Assembly (NCBI GenBank): GCA_029953675.1
Contig: JAMWBK010000005.1
Coordinates: 2,499,001-2,563,000, forward strand
Reading direction: 5' to 3'
From: Rhodosorus marinus
Taxonomy: Eukaryota > Rhodophyta > Stylonematophyceae > Stylonematales > Stylonemataceae
Length of the DNA: 64,000 bases
The translations under genes were made by a program, and so were the position numbers. Under the pieces are notes generated by a model that did not search any database, was not told the origin of the DNA, and saw nothing but the letters and a program-made list of their open reading frames with translations. Below are positions 34,027 to 45,598 of this stretch, in pieces (position 1 is the stretch's first letter; each line of letters opens with the position of its first letter).

Positions 34027-37000
34027 CTCTTTTAGATGCGGAAATTTCGTGGAATTTAACTGATAGTTCATCAGAGTAACATTATATGTAATAAAAAGGA
34101 AGCCAAGCAATTCGTTGCAAGTACAAATGAAGCTAAATAAAATAATTCCTTGAGAGATCATCCCCTACCCCGATATCCTCCTGAGGCCAGATCGCAGCCG
34201 TAACCCACAAAACAACACGCGGTGCATCGAATCCAGGAAAACTCTCTCTCCTCATAACGACAGCGGAAGCGTCCACGCAAGGCCTTCATGAGAAAATCAC
34301 TTCGTAGGAACTGTTCAGGTAGGAAATTTCGTTCAATTTCCTAACTGGAGCTTGAACGAAAGCAGGCCCGGTAACTTTATTCTGCATGGTACGGCGCGGG
34401 AATTATCAGAAACGGTAATGCATGCAAGAGAACAGGATGCCAAAAAAGGAATGGGTCCGAAAACTGCCCTTCTAGTAGAATCGAGAGTTTGGCTGCGAGC
34501 GAATGGGAGCACATTCCCAAGCAATCGAAAACGCTTATGTGAAAATCTGCAACAGCCACAGAAGGTACTCTTGCAACATCAAAAACCGAGATATTAGTAG
34601 AAACAGAAAGTCTGATGCGTCTCACGCTGCACACGTTTAAACAACTTTTTGTTTTAATTTCGCCTCTTGCGGGATCCTTACGCTCTGGTGAAAGTCAGGA
34701 AACGAGGACCCAGTGAATTTTTTTCAAGCCTTAACTTCAATGTCCGTAAGAATTTCTCACGTTCCAATACATGACGTTCACGATTAGGCCTACCATGCGG
34801 ATGAAGGTACCAAGGGGATGGACATCTTGAAGACTCATTTCTCTTCCCTTTCCTTTGGTTTTGGCTTGGGGCCTCGCGAAAGTGTCTTGATGGGTTCGAA
34901 GTCGTATACCGTTCACAGTTGCGATAACCAGACCAGCCGAGGACAGTCTTATACACACTAACGTGGACAGCTGAAAGAAAAGCAAGTTCTGGAAAGAAAA
35001 GAAGCACTTTTGACTCCCCTTTCCCCTGTCCAAGGTAAGGACCACCCGCCGGAGGTTGTTAATTTTCCAGTAAACGAAAGATCAGAAAGAAGCAAGGGGC
35101 GGAAACTTAGTCCAAATTGAACCGAACACGTATGACACTCAATCCCTAATGTCTAAACGCCAACCCACCTCTCATCGGGTATATATCCGTTAACCGTCTC
35201 CTCACCACTGTCATTGGTGTACAAAAACAAAAATTATACCGAGCCACCGGAGAGGCACCACACCATCCCCTCAGCCTTAATTTTTCACCAAACAAAAACG
35301 TCTGATGGTGCGACTCGCGCGGAGTTCACCAGCCTCGAAATGCTCGACTTGTTTTGTCAAGCATCACCTCGGGGGAATCCACCCCCAACGTTTTGTTCTT
35401 TCAATTTCCGTTCCCAAAACCCTCAGTTCACGCGTGCTTTATCTCACCAACGTCTACATCCAAACCCAACCCAAACCAGCTTTTTCCCATGTTTTCGCGG
35501 AATATCCTCATTCAAGTTGACGCCAGCATCCACGTCAGTTTTAGCGCAGGCCAAATGATGTCAACAAATAATTAACAAAAAAAGCCATTCCCAACATCAT
35601 CAAAAATCTACTTCTATAGTTCCCAAATCATTCATAATTTTATTCCAATTCACACACCCTTTAAAAAAAGGGAACGGAGCTTAACCTGTTGAGCAATTTG
35701 TTCTCAAAACTGCAGGGGGAGTCTGCTACGGCAAGTTTTGGTCCGTGGACAAATCTTACCCCTAGTAACATCTAGTTCATCTTTTAAAAATATATATTAA
35801 TTAATAATAATACGAAACTTTTTGTTTGTCCACCTAGCCCCTATCATATTGGTTCATACTTCGTTTGACCCCCCAAACGGTGGCGGCATTTAGCACGATA
35901 TCAAAGCCGACCCCTTGAAGAATTTATTTTTGTGGTATTTATTGAATAACATTTCTTTTTTGTAACTAGGGAGGTCGCTTACTGAAGAATTTAAGGGGGA
36001 GGTGGATTTATTCAATCAGAAACTTGCGCGAGGTGGTAACCAGTTTCGGTCATATGGACTGTTCTACCTTGGAAAACGTGAGGGTCGGACAACTGGTAAA
36101 AAAATCTGAATAATAGAACAAAAATGAGAGCGCCTTTGAGTCACCTATCTTTAGCCAATAGTTGTCCGTAGCGTTTACTTTTTTTTGGTAAAAAGAGAGC
36201 CACCTATTGAGTTCCCAACAATGGCGGCGCCATATCCTTTGATTTATATTGAAAAAAGGATGTAACCGAAGGAGGCGAGAGTGAGCCTGAATGTGTTCGA
36301 TTCGATTCTCACTCTTTAGGGTAAGCGCTTTGGTCCAAAAAAACCTTGTCAATGAGAACACAGACACTTTACGTGCAAATCGCCTAAGGGGTCCAATTTA
36401 CGCCTTCAATTTTACACCCCCCCTCCTATTTATTTTTGAGCCGTTTAATATTACGGATTTAATATATTTGGTGAAGTATAGGGGAGGAAAAGTTGGTTTC
36501 GACTTATGCATCGGATAAAAGAACAATAGGGGTTGGATCGAGATTTTGGTATTGGTCAATGAAAGCGGAATGTTTTCTTGGTCTTCGTTTGTGAGGTGGA
36601 TTTCAGGCATTTGCTTTATTTGGGAAGCGAGTTGCCGTGGGACGGCATTGAGGATGGGTTTTGACTGTTTTCTACCAAGAGAGAAGATCGAGTTGTGCGT
36701 AGTCAAGATTTCAGCTGAAAATCAAGGTCCTGGATTACGCCATGTCGAAAGGTTTGTTTGTTTCATCAGTCCGCACAAGAAGCTCAGCTTGACAAGATTT
36801 GGTGAGCTGTGAATGCGTAGCGCAGGTGAGTATTTGCGGATTAATATCCCCAAGCTAAGCAATCGTCTCGCGCAAAGGATATGCGACGGCTGGGCGTTTG
36901 ACCGGTTGTGCCCTGTAGTCAGGATGTTGGGGTGAGAAGGTTATATATATTGCAGGTGTATAGTCTGATTCTCGTCAGATAGTGTGCAAGCTGCGGAGGA

Positions 37001-37059
37001 GAATAAGCTTTTAGTTTGAACAAAGCCTGAGTCACATCTGTAGTAGCTGTGGAGAAGAA
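34027..37059. other. Intergenic region between NR and the first NRT2 copy
   Basis: About 3 kb. No gene assigned. Minus-strand frames at 35045-34678 are open in two registers but lack motifs. 35580-36000 is AT-rich. From about 36872 to the NRT2 start, the DNA is homologous to the upstream region of the second NRT2 copy (about 40203-40417). Confidence 0.45.
36941..36951 (+). promoter_or_regulatory. TATA-like element of NRT2 copy 1
   Basis: TTATATATATT preceded by GGGTGAGAAGG, 109-119 bp upstream of the ATG. The same block occurs before copy 2 at 40274-40284, within an otherwise partly diverged promoter, which argues that it is functional. Confidence 0.55.
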
Positions 37060-38568
37060 ATGGCGGACGTTGACAATACGCCCGTGATGGAGGAGACATT
37101 CGAGACGACTGAGGAGCCGGTGAATATGGAGGGAGCTGCCGGTGGCGCGAAGTTTTTGGACCCGGAGACGGGAGAACCGATGTACAAGTGGCCTGTTGAT
37201 GAGAAGCACAGGTGCAAGGTGCTGAAGCCGTGGAGGTTCGACCGACCACACCACCGTGCGTTCTTCTACGCGTGGTCGTCTTTCTTCTGTGCGTTCTTCG
37301 GATGGTTTGCGCTGTCACCGTTGCTGGTGAACATTGGAAAGTTCTCGCCGGACATTGGAATCAGTGAGAAGGAGGACCGTGTGACGTCGAACATCATCGG
37401 CGTGGCTGGAACGATTCTGATGCGATTCATCATTGGACCTGTTGCGGATCGGTGGGGTCCGCGGTGGGCCCAGGCTGGAGTACTGTGCATTTTCTCGATC
37501 CCGGCTTACCTTGTTGGTACTGCGCAGAACTTTGCGATGTTCTGTACGGCTCGATTCTTCATTGGAATGCTTGGCGGGACTTTTGTGGTGACTCAGTACT
37601 GGACGTCGATCATGTTCGCAAAGAACATTGTTGGATCTGCGAACGCGACGTCGGCGGGATGGGGAAACCTTGGGGGAGGTGTTACGAACGCGCTGATGCC
37701 TCAGTTCGTAAACTTGATGGAGGCTTTTGGACTGGATTACAACATGGCGTGGAGAGTTGCGATGGTGATCCCGGCGACGTTCACGCTTGTGATTGGAATT
37801 CTGTTGTTCTTCTTCGCGGACGATTGCCCTGACGGGAACTATCGGTTCCTGATCATGTCTGGACAGAAGCACGCGACGAACCCGTGGGTGTCCTTCGGAC
37901 GTGCTGCGCTGAACCCGAGATCATGGGTGCTTCACTTGACGTATGCGACTTGCTTCGGAGTGGAGCTGGTGATGAACGGGAACCTTGCGTCGTACTTCCA
38001 GACGTCGTTTGGACTTGATGAGGGAACAGCTGGACTGATTGCGGCACTTTTCGGTCTGATGAATCTGTTCGCGCGGTCGTTGGGAGGAATTACGTCGGAT
38101 TTTGGATCATCACGATGGGGAATGACTGGAAGACTTATTGTGTTCTTCCTGACCGAGATCATGGAGGGACTGATGCTTTTGACGTTCTCGAGGATGACTG
38201 TGCTGGGAGCTGCGATCCCTATGTTGATTCTGTTCTCGATTTTCGTGCAGATGGCTGAGGGAGCTACATTCGGAGTTGTACCGTTCGTGGACCCGAGGTA
38301 CACTGGAGGAATCTCTGGAATTGTGGGTGCTGGCGGAAACGTTGGTGCGGTGCTTCTGAACCTGATCATCAGGAACGTGTCGCCTACGAGCGATGCGTTC
38401 CTGTACTTGTCGTTTGTTGTGCTGGGCGTCTCGTTCTTCGTGCTTCTGCTTATCTGGCCGTTCAAGATCGAGGACAGCATGGACGGACCGGAGCAGCCGG
38501 CGAAGGTTATTGTTGAGGAAAGCGATGAGGAAGTTGCTGAAGTTCGCGTCAGTGACGCTTCCGAGTAG
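37060..38568 (+). CDS. NRT2: High-affinity nitrate/nitrite transporter NRT2, copy 1
   Basis: Major-facilitator nitrate/proton symporter of the plasma membrane (NNP family). Seen: intronless, 502 residues, about 12 hydrophobic segments starting near residue 65 after a hydrophilic, acidic N-terminus. Nitrate-signature-like motifs: SAGWGNLGGGVTNALMP near 195-211 and GIVGAGGNVGAVLLN near 425. The MFS loop motif between helices 2 and 3 is GPVADRWGPRW. The C-terminal tail is acidic and ends VSDASE. It is nearly identical to the copy at 40418. It lies between NR and NiR, so uptake and both reductions are encoded together on one strand. Whether a NAR2-type partner is needed cannot be told; I found no convincing NAR2 nearby. 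Confidence 0.96.
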   Translation: MADVDNTPVMEETFETTEEPVNMEGAAGGAKFLDPETGEPMYKWPVDEKHRCKVLKPWRFDRPHHRAFFYAWSSFFCAFFGWFALSPLLVNIGKFSPDIGISEKEDRVTSNIIGVAGTILMRFIIGPVADRWGPRWAQAGVLCIFSIPAYLVGTAQNFAMFCTARFFIGMLGGTFVVTQYWTSIMFAKNIVGSANATSAGWGNLGGGVTNALMPQFVNLMEAFGLDYNMAWRVAMVIPATFTLVIGILLFFFADDCPDGNYRFLIMSGQKHATNPWVSFGRAALNPRSWVLHLTYATCFGVELVMNGNLASYFQTSFGLDEGTAGLIAALFGLMNLFARSLGGITSDFGSSRWGMTGRLIVFFLTEIMEGLMLLTFSRMTVLGAAIPMLILFSIFVQMAEGATFGVVPFVDPRYTGGISGIVGAGGNVGAVLLNLIIRNVSPTSDAFLYLSFVVLGVSFFVLLLIWPFKIEDSMDGPEQPAKVIVEESDEEVAEVRVSDASE

Positions 38569-40417
38569 GAAGTGTGCACTTGCATGCTATTGATTGATGC
38601 TAGAATCGCACGCGATGGAAGTGCTATAGTAAAATTTTTATAATATTTGTATCTCAACTGCAGAAGTTGCCACTACCAGAGAAGCTGTTATCCTCCTCCC
38701 TGTCGTCCCCGCCTTGTATAGAACTGTCACTGAGAATTCCAGGTTGCAAACTAGGGAAAGCTTTTGCGTGTGGTGTACATCTAGTGCTTGTCTCCAGAGG
38801 GGACCCTAAGTCTTCCCTTTTTCGCTACGAATGCGTTGCTGCTAGTAAGTCGATATCCTTCTCAAGCGCAAATGCGAAATGGGAAAGGAAGTGGTGGCCG
38901 ACACGAAATGCTATTGGGTTGCACAGTCACTTCAAAACAAATACGACTTCCCCGTCATAACAGGCACTGATTGGACTTGATTCAAGGCTGACTGGTTTGG
39001 CATTCAGCTCCCACAGCAGCAGCAGTGCATCAGAAAGCCCTGGGAGGAAAAGCCTCCCAAAACCTGAGCCGAACAGCATCACAAGGAAAATCAACCTGTA
39101 TCCGAGTTTCATCGTCGAGCGTGCTCGAGTCGCATACCTCAGCACCATACGCCGCAGAACATGACAAACAGTAGAATCGCCACAGCTACTTCATTGAGAA
39201 AAGCCAGCAAAAACGCGAATCCAACTATCTCACCATCCGCAATGGACGAACGGAGGAGATTGGTCTTGTTCCGGTCATTGGAATTCTGCCAAAGCAAAAA
39301 GGGGATTTATGTCTCGCGAAAGTTGCTACGCTCGCAGAAGGTTGCCATATCCTCATGATGTTCCTAGCCGCATAAAAAGCTCGCCCGACATACGCTCCAG
39401 TCCAACACAGGCAACACAAGAGCCTTTCCCCCATCGGAGTTTCGGTTCTGTTGGAACACCTACCCCTTCCCCCCCCCCCGCGCGTCAAACTAAGCCAACA
39501 ACTTATCATCCAATAATCCCGGTGTTCAACCCCTCTTCCCAAACTAATTTTCAAACTAACCAACCGATTTTCTTCAAAAAAACTTCAAAAACAATTCCAG
39601 AAAACATACCCTACACGACCTCTACAGGGGTAGTCTCATATGCCCTCTTTCATTCACCAATTTTTGATAATCTTAGGGGTAGAACAACATCATCACCGTA
39701 CCCAGTAGTACTCTTTCCGTGTCCCAGATAAAACTATTCTTCTTCTCTTTTTTAATTGTTCCTCAATCCGCTGAGAGATGAAGGTTCTTTTTTTATGGTA
39801 GTAATACAGACGATTGCATTCGGATACGAACTGCATGATTTTCGTTGAAATTTAATTGGTATGGATTACGCCATGTCGCAAGGTGTGGTTTCACCAGGTT
39901 ACTTAGATGGCGAGAGGAATTTTTTGTTTTGGGGGGGGGGTTGGGGGGATGGGTTCCACGTGTTTTTGTACTTTTTAACCCCCTTTTGGCTTTTGTGGAA
40001 AAATGTGGATTGACTTTTTAATGTGCAAAACGGTGCCGTGCATTAGGAAGCTGAGGAAAAGAGAATGTGTCGCTTGCGAGGCTAGCATTCCGAGTTTTTG
40101 GAATGTAGGAAAAAACCAGCGTACTTCTTTATCCATTGAGAAAGCATACGGTCTTCACAAACGCGAGATATCCGTTATACGGGCTCAGTTCTCTTCGGAC
40201 TGACGCAAAGGGTATGTGCCGGTTGGGCGTTTGATCGGCTGTGCCCTGTGGCCAGGATTTTGGGGTGAGAAGGTTATATATATTGCCAAGCGGACGCGAG
40301 AGGGAGTCTGCAGGTGTATGGTCTGATCCTCGTCAGAAAGTGCTCAAGCTGCAGAGGAGAATAAGCTTTTAGTTTGAACAAAGCCTGAGTCACATCTGTA
40401 GTAGCTGTGGAGAAGAA
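38569..40417. other. Spacer between the two NRT2 copies
   Basis: About 1.85 kb. A block sharing GGATTACGCCATGTCG with sequence before copy 1 (36732-36747) lies at 39862-39877, and promoter homology resumes at about 40203. On the minus strand, 39350-38930 contains hydrophobic open segments (for example ILLFVMFCG), but I could not join them into a frame-consistent gene. G-run 39930-39940 and C-run near 39470. Confidence 0.4.
40274..40284 (+). promoter_or_regulatory. TATA-like element of NRT2 copy 2
   Basis: TTATATATATT in the same GGGTGAGAAGG context as copy 1. Between this element and the ATG, copy 2 carries about 25 extra bases (starting CCAAGCGGACGCG), so the leader or TATA spacing differs between the copies. 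Confidence 0.55.
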
Positions 40418-41926
40418 ATGGCGGACGTTGACAATACGCCCGTGATGGAGGAGACATTCGAGACGACTGAGGAGCCGGTGAATATGGAGGGAGCTGCCGG
40501 TGGCGCGAAGTTTTTGGACCCGGAGACGGGAGAACCGATGTACAAGTGGCCTGTTGATGAGAAGCACAGGTGCAAGGTGCTGAAGCCGTGGAGGTTCGAC
40601 CGACCACACCACCGTGCGTTCTTCTACGCGTGGTCGTCTTTCTTCTGTGCGTTCTTCGGATGGTTTGCGCTGTCACCGTTGCTGGTGAACATTGGAAAGT
40701 TCTCGCCGGACATTGGAATCAGTGAGAAGGAGGACCGTGTGACGTCGAACATCATCGGCGTGGCTGGAACGATTCTGATGCGATTCATCATTGGACCTGT
40801 TGCGGATCGGTGGGGTCCGCGGTGGGCCCAGGCTGGAGTACTGTGCATTTTCTCGATCCCGGCTTACCTTGTTGGTACTGCGCAGAACTTTGCGATGTTC
40901 TGTACGGCTCGATTCTTCATTGGAATGCTTGGCGGGACTTTTGTGGTGACTCAGTACTGGACGTCGATCATGTTCGCAAAGAACATTGTTGGATCTGCGA
41001 ACGCGACGTCGGCGGGATGGGGAAACCTTGGGGGAGGTGTTACGAACGCGCTGATGCCTCAGTTCGTAAACTTGATGGAGGCTTTTGGACTGGATTACAA
41101 CATGGCGTGGAGAGTTGCGATGGTGATCCCGGCGACGTTCACGCTTGTGATTGGAATTCTGTTGTTCTTCTTCGCGGACGATTGCCCTGACGGGAACTAT
41201 CGGTTCCTGATCATGTCTGGACAGAAGCACGCGACGAACCCGTGGGTGTCCTTCGGACGTGCTGCGCTGAACCCGAGATCATGGGTGCTTCACTTGACGT
41301 ATGCGACTTGCTTCGGAGTGGAGCTGGTGATGAACGGGAACCTTGCGTCGTACTTCCAGACGTCGTTTGGACTTGATGAGGGAACAGCTGGACTGATTGC
41401 GGCACTTTTCGGTCTGATGAATCTGTTCGCGCGGTCGTTGGGAGGAATTACGTCGGATTTTGGATCATCACGATGGGGAATGACTGGAAGACTTATTGTG
41501 TTCTTCCTGACCGAGATCATGGAGGGACTGATGCTTTTGACGTTCTCGAGGATGACTGTGCTGGGAGCTGCGATCCCTATGTTGATTCTGTTCTCGATTT
41601 TCGTGCAGATGGCTGAGGGAGCTACATTCGGAGTTGTACCGTTCGTGGACCCGAGGTACACTGGAGGAATCTCTGGAATTGTGGGTGCTGGCGGAAACGT
41701 TGGTGCGGTGCTTCTGAACCTGATCATCAGGAACGTGTCGCCTACGAGCGATGCGTTCCTGTACTTGTCGTTTGTTGTGCTGGGCGTCTCGTTCTTCGTG
41801 CTTCTGCTTATCTGGCCGTTCAAGATCGAGGACAGCATGGACGGACCGGAGCAGCCGGCGAAGGTTATTGTTGAGGAAAGCGATGAGGAAGTTGCTGAAG
41901 TTCGCGTCAGTGACGCTGCCGAGTAG
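40418..41926 (+). CDS. NRT2: High-affinity nitrate/nitrite transporter NRT2, copy 2
   Basis: Same protein as copy 1. On scanning the two coding regions I saw one base difference, close to the stop (GCT TCC GAG versus GCT GCC GAG, giving SDASE versus SDAAE), including at silent sites. The constant offset is 3358 bp. Identity continues through roughly the last 60 bp of the leader, then becomes partial upstream, and ends abruptly a few bases after the stop codon: the two 3' flanks are clearly diverged. The function, topology and motifs described for copy 1 apply. The pattern points to gene conversion across the coding region rather than a fresh simple tandem duplication. Confidence 0.96.
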   Translation: MADVDNTPVMEETFETTEEPVNMEGAAGGAKFLDPETGEPMYKWPVDEKHRCKVLKPWRFDRPHHRAFFYAWSSFFCAFFGWFALSPLLVNIGKFSPDIGISEKEDRVTSNIIGVAGTILMRFIIGPVADRWGPRWAQAGVLCIFSIPAYLVGTAQNFAMFCTARFFIGMLGGTFVVTQYWTSIMFAKNIVGSANATSAGWGNLGGGVTNALMPQFVNLMEAFGLDYNMAWRVAMVIPATFTLVIGILLFFFADDCPDGNYRFLIMSGQKHATNPWVSFGRAALNPRSWVLHLTYATCFGVELVMNGNLASYFQTSFGLDEGTAGLIAALFGLMNLFARSLGGITSDFGSSRWGMTGRLIVFFLTEIMEGLMLLTFSRMTVLGAAIPMLILFSIFVQMAEGATFGVVPFVDPRYTGGISGIVGAGGNVGAVLLNLIIRNVSPTSDAFLYLSFVVLGVSFFVLLLIWPFKIEDSMDGPEQPAKVIVEESDEEVAEVRVSDAAE

Positions 41927-43611
41927 GAAGTATGGATTTACATGCTTCGAATTGATGTTAGAATCGGACAATAATGCTGTGGTTAAGTGTTTAATATTAT
42001 GTCTTGCGAACGGACGACTTGAGGAAATAAAACTCCCCGTCACAAGAATCTAAATTCCAATATGAAGTTTGTGCAACTCCACGCGAAGGCCGTGTAGCTA
42101 TCGTAGCTACTGTTTCGGAGTTGTTCAGTTTTCCCGATAGAAAATCCAGAACACCAGGAAGGTTTCGCTCGTACAGGGTCTCTCTTCTTTATGTCCCCAA
42201 CGATTTTCAGTCCCTTGGCGCTGGTCCTGTGCAGTGCGAAAACTAAGGGTAGCAAAACGACAGAAACCTGCTAAATTGCCTGAAAAATCCAAATCCGCGT
42301 TGGCTAAACAGGAACTAGGAGCAAGAACTGCGGACGGTTGGGCCAAACTCTGCGTCATCACTTGCATGCGGGGTTGCCCCCCTGCGAAGGTCTCACCGTC
42401 TCCCAAGGCCACGGATTTTAGGAACTGTCTTAATCGATGGCATATATCCCCCGGCATCAGTGCGCAGATGGGTCTTGGCTAGGAAAGAAGTATTGATTGG
42501 TCTGAAAATCGCGTACTCACCTAATGCATCCGAAAATTCGGTTTTTCTTGCTTGCAAACCTCACCACACACGTTTCCCAAATTTTATCGATAGCAACGAC
42601 CAGCCAACAATCCATCCGCAAAAGTCGACGCAACGGATTACCCCAGGTAAGACAGTCTGTCCAATCTAGGACAAACTGTCCCATCGGCAAAATGCTTTGC
42701 AAGCCTTAGAAATCGGAAATAATTTCGTCCTCCCCTACTCGATTGCGCCAACGTGAGCTCTAAGCATTCGATGATTGGTCCTTTCCATCGATCTGCTGGC
42801 ATGTTTGCGCTAGAGAGTTCGCTGGTAAATAATTTCTACTTTTCAATATATTCTAAGCCGTGCAAGATATCCCAGGGGCTGAACCTGGATTCATTTTCAC
42901 GAATTATGGTACTTTGGAAAAAATAATGATGGGTCATCGAGCTTGACCGCATGATATAAACCCCCCCCCGCCTATCAGGATTTTTCCTTGCTGAAAATAT
43001 TTCATTTTGGACGGTTTCGATTTTTTTTTTTTTCTTGCTCGACTCACATCCCCAAGATGTCATCCGATGGAAACGGGGTAACACGTCCCGACACTAGACT
43101 ACCCTCTACCAAAAACTGATTAAAAGAGGAAACACCAGCGATTGCGACAGCCCTCTCGGTGAACAATTGAATTTCTAAACAATTCGTGAAGATGTCGTAT
43201 AGCTTTTTTCTTCCGTTCAGAATTTTGTTTTGTTTTGTTTAAATTTTTTTCACACCCTCTTAAAATTGGCCCTAAAAACGAAGGATCAGCTGATCCAAAT
43301 GTTCCCATTTTGCTTGCCCCAATAAAAATTTGGAAATTCAAAATGTGTGTAGATTGGGATATCATTGTCGAAGAGGTTGGGAAGGATGAATTTTCCATGA
43401 CGAAATGGGGTTTTGGGGGGGTTTGTACACTGGAGTATATAAGCGAACAGACTTGGTCTGGATGAGGAGGAGGAGTCGGTGGGGCGATAGGAAAGGAGGA
43501 GCTCAGGATTAGATTCCTCAAGGATAAGAGTCTGTTTTTTTGGAAAAGGGGGTGGGGGTGTGGGTGTAGGTACTGCTGTGGAATTTACTTTATTGAACCT
43601 TTTTTGTCAGG
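41927..43611. other. Spacer between NRT2 copy 2 and nitrite reductase
   Basis: About 1.7 kb. On the minus strand, 42700-42500 has an ATG-started frame ending at a good donor (GCATTAG|GTGAGTACG), and 42457-42125 is open, but the exons cannot be joined without ambiguity. A long poly-T tract (43020-43033) and a C-run at 42961-42970 are present. The last 180 bp hold the NiR promoter. Confidence 0.4.
43433..43443 (+). promoter_or_regulatory. TATA-like element of the nitrite reductase gene
   Basis: GAGTATATAAG about 170 bp upstream of the ATG at 43612. The closest TATA match in the promoter. Its distance implies a leader of roughly 140 nt. Confidence 0.4.
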
Positions 43612-45598
43612 ATGATTGGGTTTGTAGGAGGACAGGTGCCGGCGGGGTACAGCGGTCATGGGAAACGGGTCGTTTCTGGACGCTGTAGGAGTATACGGAA
43701 GGTTTCGATGGAGCCTGTAGAGAAGATTGGCGTTTCTGATGTATCGGGACTGAATAGCATCCCTGAAGAGATCTGGGAGAGGGCACTGGGCGGGAGCAAG
43801 TTTGAGAAGGTTAAGGCCGAGAAGGATGGTAGTGAAATGTGGAAGGAAATCTACGTATATGCGGAGAAAGTAAGGAATGGGGAGATTACATATCAGGATA
43901 TTGACTCGGATGACTTGAACATCAGGTACAAGTGGGCAGGCCTCTTCCATCGGCCGAAGGCCACTCCTGGAAGGTTCATGAGCAGGCTGAAGGTCCCGAA
44001 TGGCATCCTCAACTCTGAACAGTTGAGATTTTTCGGTGAATTTATCGGAAGATACGGTGATGATGGCTGCGGTGATATCACGACGAGGATGAACATTCAA
44101 TTGCGGGGTATTGTCGTAGAGGATGCTGGAGACCTAGTCGACGGCCTGAATGCTGTGGGTCTGACCAACATCCAGAGTGGCATGGACAACGTTAGAAATC
44201 TTGTCGGATCTCCAATTGCAGGCATCGATCCGCACGAGATGTTTGACACGAGAGAAATCTGCAAGGACATTGACAACTACATCACGGGTGATAGGAAGGG
44301 TAACAAGGAAATCACCAACCTTCCCCGAAAATTCAACATCTGTGTGTCTGGATCACGAGACGACTTTGCGCACACTCACATCAACGACATTGGACTGAAG
44401 CCAATGAAGAATGAGGAAGGTGTCATGGGATTCAATGTCGACATTGGTGGATACTTCTCCTCAAAGAGGGCGGCCCATTCAATTTCAATGGATGTGTGGG
44501 TCCACCCGGATGACGTCGTCGCTTTCTGCAGGGCAATGCTTCTTGTGTTCCGAGACAACGGCGAACGTAAGGATCGGCAAAAGTCTAGAATGATGTGGCT
44601 TGTGGAGAAGTGGGGTTTGGAGAAATTCCGTTCTACCGTGGAGGAAAGGATGGGAAAGACACTGGCCCGGGAGGCAAAGGCTGGACCTGAGTTCGACACC
44701 CCTTTCCCACGTCGGGACGTGCTGGGCGTGCACCCACAGAAACAGGTTAGCATTTCTCAGAAAGATGTTCAAAGCCGTGTTCTATGGTGTTCTCATCAAT
44801 CTTTCTGTTGTGCTTTTGGCCGGACTCGCAGGAGGGATATTCTTGGGTTGGGTGCCGGGTTCCAGTTGGACGGCTTTTTGCCAAAGATTTCTTCGAAATG
44901 GCTGATGTGGCGGACAAATACTCGGACGGTGAAATGAGACTGACTGTAGAACAAGGCATAATCTTCCCCAACGTGAAGAATGAGGAACTGGATACTATCC
45001 TAGCCGAGCCACTACTCAAGCGCTTCAGCCCGGTCGCTGGAAATGTCACCAGGGGGCTTGTGGCCTGCACTGGGTCTCAATTCTGCCCTCAAGGCATCGT
45101 TGACACCAAGGGGAGGGCTGTTCGCATTGCTGATCTGCTCGAAGAAGAGCTGGACATTCCGGAACTGGTAAGCAGAATCACCTCAGTACCGTTGTCAGCC
45201 CCGCGGCAAGCGCTAATCGTTACCTTCGCTGTTTTCCCCAAGGTTCGAATGCACTGGACGGGATGCCCAAATTCATGCGCCCAGGTGCAGGTCGCTGACA
45301 TTGGTTTGATGGGTGCGAAGGCGAGAATTCCCGGCGTCAAGGGCCCGGTCGATGGCGTAGATATCTACCTCGGTGGAAAGATTGGAGAGGTGGGTTTCAA
45401 TGGAAATACCAAGGATTCTGCCTTCTTCTCAGCACTGTGGAGGCTCTGGTTAACCCGTGTTTCTTGGTCCTCCCATGACAGAATACCGAACTCGGAACGT
45501 TGTACAAAAAGGGAGTCCCGGCTGAGCCAGAGTTTCTCATTCCCGCGCTGAAAGAAATTATGATCGAGCGATTTAACTGCACGGAGAAGAAGTCCTAA
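43612..45598 (+). CDS. NIR: Ferredoxin-nitrite reductase, plastid-targeted
   Basis: Six-electron reduction of nitrite to ammonium in the plastid stroma with ferredoxin, using sirohaem and a [4Fe-4S] cluster. Seen: four exons, 43612-44745, 44832-45167, 45243-45389 and 45482-45598, all phase 0, giving 577 residues. The first 35 or so residues are rich in Gly, Arg and Ser with few acids, fitting a transit peptide. Substrate-binding region GDITTRMNIQLRG is near 150-162. The four cluster ligands are Cys457 and Cys463 (ACTGSQFC) and Cys498 and Cys502 (TGCPNSC). The frame that stays open past exon 1 is intronic: the spliced version restores EGYSWVG-CRVPVGRL. Last gene of the nitrate cluster. Ferredoxin rather than NAD(P)H as donor follows from the lack of FAD/NAD domains. 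Confidence 0.96.

Noticed and set aside
37315-37872. 185-residue and other minus-strand ORFs inside both NRT2 copies
   Set aside because: Antisense shadows. Their identity in both copies only reflects the duplication.
38930-39350. Small hydrophobic minus-strand protein between the NRT2 copies, a possible NAR2-like partner
   Set aside because: The hydrophobic segments lie in different frames and every donor/acceptor pair I tried ran into a stop. Hydrophobicity alone does not support NAR2.
42040-42702. Minus-strand gene between NRT2 copy 2 and NiR
   Set aside because: A good donor exists near 42520, but acceptors give either stops or a 42-nt intron, and two downstream frames compete. Left as unresolved.
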